This document shows, piece by piece, positions 15,375 to 16,900 of a stretch of 16,900 bases of DNA; position 1 is the stretch's first letter, and each line of letters starts with the position of its first letter. The position numbers were made by a program, and so were the translations under genes. This DNA comes from JAUVKT01 sp036350795 (GTDB lineage Bacteria; Bacteroidota; Bacteroidia; Bacteroidales; VadinHA17), in the NCBI GenBank assembly GCA_036350795.1, contig JAZBNV010000172.1:1-16900 (forward strand). Reading direction: 5' to 3'. The notes under the pieces are model-generated. The model did no database searches. It was given only the letters and a program-made list of their open reading frames with translations, and was not told the origin of the DNA.

Positions 15375-16900
15375 ATGCTTGTCAAAAGTTATAGCAGCGC
15401 TGTTTCAGGTATCGAAGCAGTTATTGTTACTATAGAAGTAAATGTTTCGCCGGGTGTCCGCTTTTTCCTGGTTGGTTTGCCCGACAGTGCAGTTAAGGAG
15501 AGCCAGCAGAGGATTGAATCGGCCTTCAGGTCGATGAACCTGAGGTGGCCCGGTAAGCAGGTACTTATTAATATGGCACCTGCTGATATAAAAAAGGAAG
15601 GTTCGGCTTTTGATCTTCCCCTGGCAATCGGTATACTGGCAGCAAACGAGAATGTTGTAAAAACAGATCTTAATAATTATGTTATGATGGGTGAGCTTTC
15701 CCTGGATGGTTCGCTTAAACCCGTTAAGGGAGTTTTGCCGGTAGCACTTAATGCACGAAAAGAAGGCTTTACCAAAATAATTGTTCCTTCTGCCAATGCT
15801 CCGGAGGCAGCTGTTGTTGAGGGTCTTGAGGTTTACGGGATGGAATCGCTGAGTGATGTGGCTGACCATTTTAACGGGATGAAAAATATTGCTCCTGTCT
15901 CGATAAACGTTTCAGAGCTTTTCAGGCTGGAGGCAAACAGGTACGACCTCGACTTTTCGGAGGTTAAGGGGCAGGAAAGAGTAAAACGAGCCATGGAGGT
16001 AGCTGCTGCCGGCGGACATAATATTATTATGGTGGGTCCGCCCGGTTCCGGGAAAACAATGCTGGCACGCAGGATTCCGACGATAATTCCTCCGCTTACG
16101 CTTGAGGAAGCGCTTGAAACAACCAAGATTCATTCGGTAGCAGGTAAGCTGGGGATGGATACAGCTCTTATGACCCGGAGACCTTTCAGGGCTCCCCATC
16201 ATACTATTTCAAATATAGCTCTGGTAGGGGGCGGCTCTAATCCCCAGCCGGGAGAAATATCGCTTGCTCATAACGGGGTGCTTTTCCTGGATGAGCTGCC
16301 TGAATTCCAGAGAAGCGTACTTGAAGTGCTGAGGCAGCCGCTTGAAGACAGGACGGTTACAATATCCAGGGCAAGGGTTTCTGTTGACTATCCTGCTACC
16401 TTTATGATGGTTGCCTCGATGAATCCCTGTCCATGTGGTTTTCATAATCATCCCGATAAGGAATGTGTTTGTTCGGCAGGAATGGTTCAGAAATACCTTA
16501 ACAGGATATCGGGTCCGCTGCTCGACAGGATTGATATTCATATTGAAGTGGTGCCGGTTCCCTTTGGTCATTTAAGCCAGAGCAAAGCTGCCGAGAGTTC
16601 GGCAGAGGTGAGGAGCAGGGTTATTAAGGCCCGTGAAAAACAAACTGCCAGGTTTGCAGATACAGATGGTGTGTACTGTAATGCCCAGATGAATTCTGCC
16701 CTGCTTAAGAATTATTGTGAACCGGGAGATGCCGGCAGGTCCCTGCTTAAAAATGCTATTGACATCCTTGGTTTATCGGCCCGGGCCTACGACAGAATTT
16801 TAAAAGTTTCCAGGACAATTGCCGACCTGGAAGGAACTGATAATCTGGAACCCGCACATATTTCCGAGGCAATCGGCTACCGTAACCTGGATCGTGAATC
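15375..16900 (+). CDS. comM: YifB/ComM-family Mg-chelatase-like AAA+ ATPase, 3' end cut by the window
   Basis: The frame is open from ATG 15375 to the window end: 508 complete codons plus two bases. Family members are about 505-515 residues, so only the last few are missing. Domain order is an N-terminal Lon-protease-S5-like domain without catalytic role (about 20-165, FFLVGLPDSAVKESQQRIES), then a Mg-chelatase-type AAA+ core: Walker A GPPGSGKT (221-228), Walker B VLFLDE (302-307), sensor segment ASMNPCPCG (347-355) and arginine-containing RISGPLLDRID (378-388). A C-terminal Mg-chelatase subunit domain follows (about 410-508). Cysteines C352, C354, C364 and C366 form a CxC...CxC cluster. In naturally transformable bacteria ComM is a hexameric helicase promoting branch migration during DNA uptake; its role here is inferred. 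An ATG at 15368 is out of frame. The 157-bp upstream gap has no convincing promoter; TATATTTT at 15283-15290 is the best candidate. Confidence 0.95.
   Translation, partial: MLVKSYSSAVSGIEAVIVTIEVNVSPGVRFFLVGLPDSAVKESQQRIESAFRSMNLRWPGKQVLINMAPADIKKEGSAFDLPLAIGILAANENVVKTDLNNYVMMGELSLDGSLKPVKGVLPVALNARKEGFTKIIVPSANAPEAAVVEGLEVYGMESLSDVADHFNGMKNIAPVSINVSELFRLEANRYDLDFSEVKGQERVKRAMEVAAAGGHNIIMVGPPGSGKTMLARRIPTIIPPLTLEEALETTKIHSVAGKLGMDTALMTRRPFRAPHHTISNIALVGGGSNPQPGEISLAHNGVLFLDELPEFQRSVLEVLRQPLEDRTVTISRARVSVDYPATFMMVASMNPCPCGFHNHPDKECVCSAGMVQKYLNRISGPLLDRIDIHIEVVPVPFGHLSQSKAAESSAEVRSRVIKAREKQTARFADTDGVYCNAQMNSALLKNYCEPGDAGRSLLKNAIDILGLSARAYDRILKVSRTIADLEGTDNLEPAHISEAIGYRNLDRE

Noticed and set aside
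15405..16571. Series of minus-strand reading frames opposite the ComM gene
   Set aside because: They are low-complexity shadows of a strongly conserved AAA+ gene on the plus strand and contain no recognisable domain.
1..16900. Search for CRISPR arrays, defence genes, transposases, phage genes, tRNAs and rRNAs
   Set aside because: No regularly spaced repeats, transposase or integrase motifs, or RNA gene signatures were seen; the window looks like ordinary chromosomal content with one efflux operon.

Overview
The window reads as a piece of a Bacteroidota (Bacteroidales-like) chromosome. The evidence is a tetR-side promoter of the Bacteroides type (TTTG, 20 bp, TAnnTTTG), a DUF5916/CBM9-like outer-membrane protein, lipoproteins, an Fn3-like/IPT/kelch surface protein with phylum-typical repeats, weak Shine-Dalgarno sequences and moderate base composition. 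I see no insertion sequence, phage gene, CRISPR array, tRNA or rRNA, and no gene-free stretch longer than 300 bases.

Layout. (1) 1-1407 (+): 3' part of a secreted or surface protein with an Fn3-like module, an IPT/TIG domain and kelch-type repeats. (2) 1498-3176 (+): a voltage-gated K+ channel with a C-terminal zinc ribbon, then 5 bp later an endonuclease/exonuclease/phosphatase-family lipoprotein. (3) 3157-5607 (-): a DUF5916 outer-membrane beta-barrel protein whose 3' end overlaps the phosphatase gene by 20 bp, tail to tail. (4) 5674-12460 (-): a complete tripartite ABC efflux operon in the order tetR, tolC-like, hlyD-like, ATPase, ATPase, permease, permease. (5) 12575-13927 (+): threonine synthase, divergent from tetR. 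(6) 13955-15217 (-): an unnamed outer-membrane barrel protein with a periplasmic CxxC-containing domain. (7) 15375-end (+): a YifB/ComM AAA+ ATPase, missing only its extreme C-terminus.

How it works together. The efflux operon resembles the Escherichia coli ybiH(cecR)-ybhGFSR cluster, but the double ATPase YbhF is split into two genes and a dedicated TolC-type channel is included. The two ATPases are degenerate in complementary places, so a heterodimer would have one consensus and one degenerate ATP site. Two copies of a 17-bp element, TTAACT-N4-AGTTTAA, lie between tetR and its predicted promoter, just downstream of the expected transcription start. They differ only in the central four bases and are the likely TetR operators, making the operon autoregulated. 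A GC-rich hairpin sits in the only sizeable gap of the operon, between the hlyD-like gene and the first ATPase gene.

Most of the window is recognisable family content. The less described parts are the twin operators, the asymmetric ATPase pair, the intra-operon hairpin and the unnamed CxxC/barrel protein.
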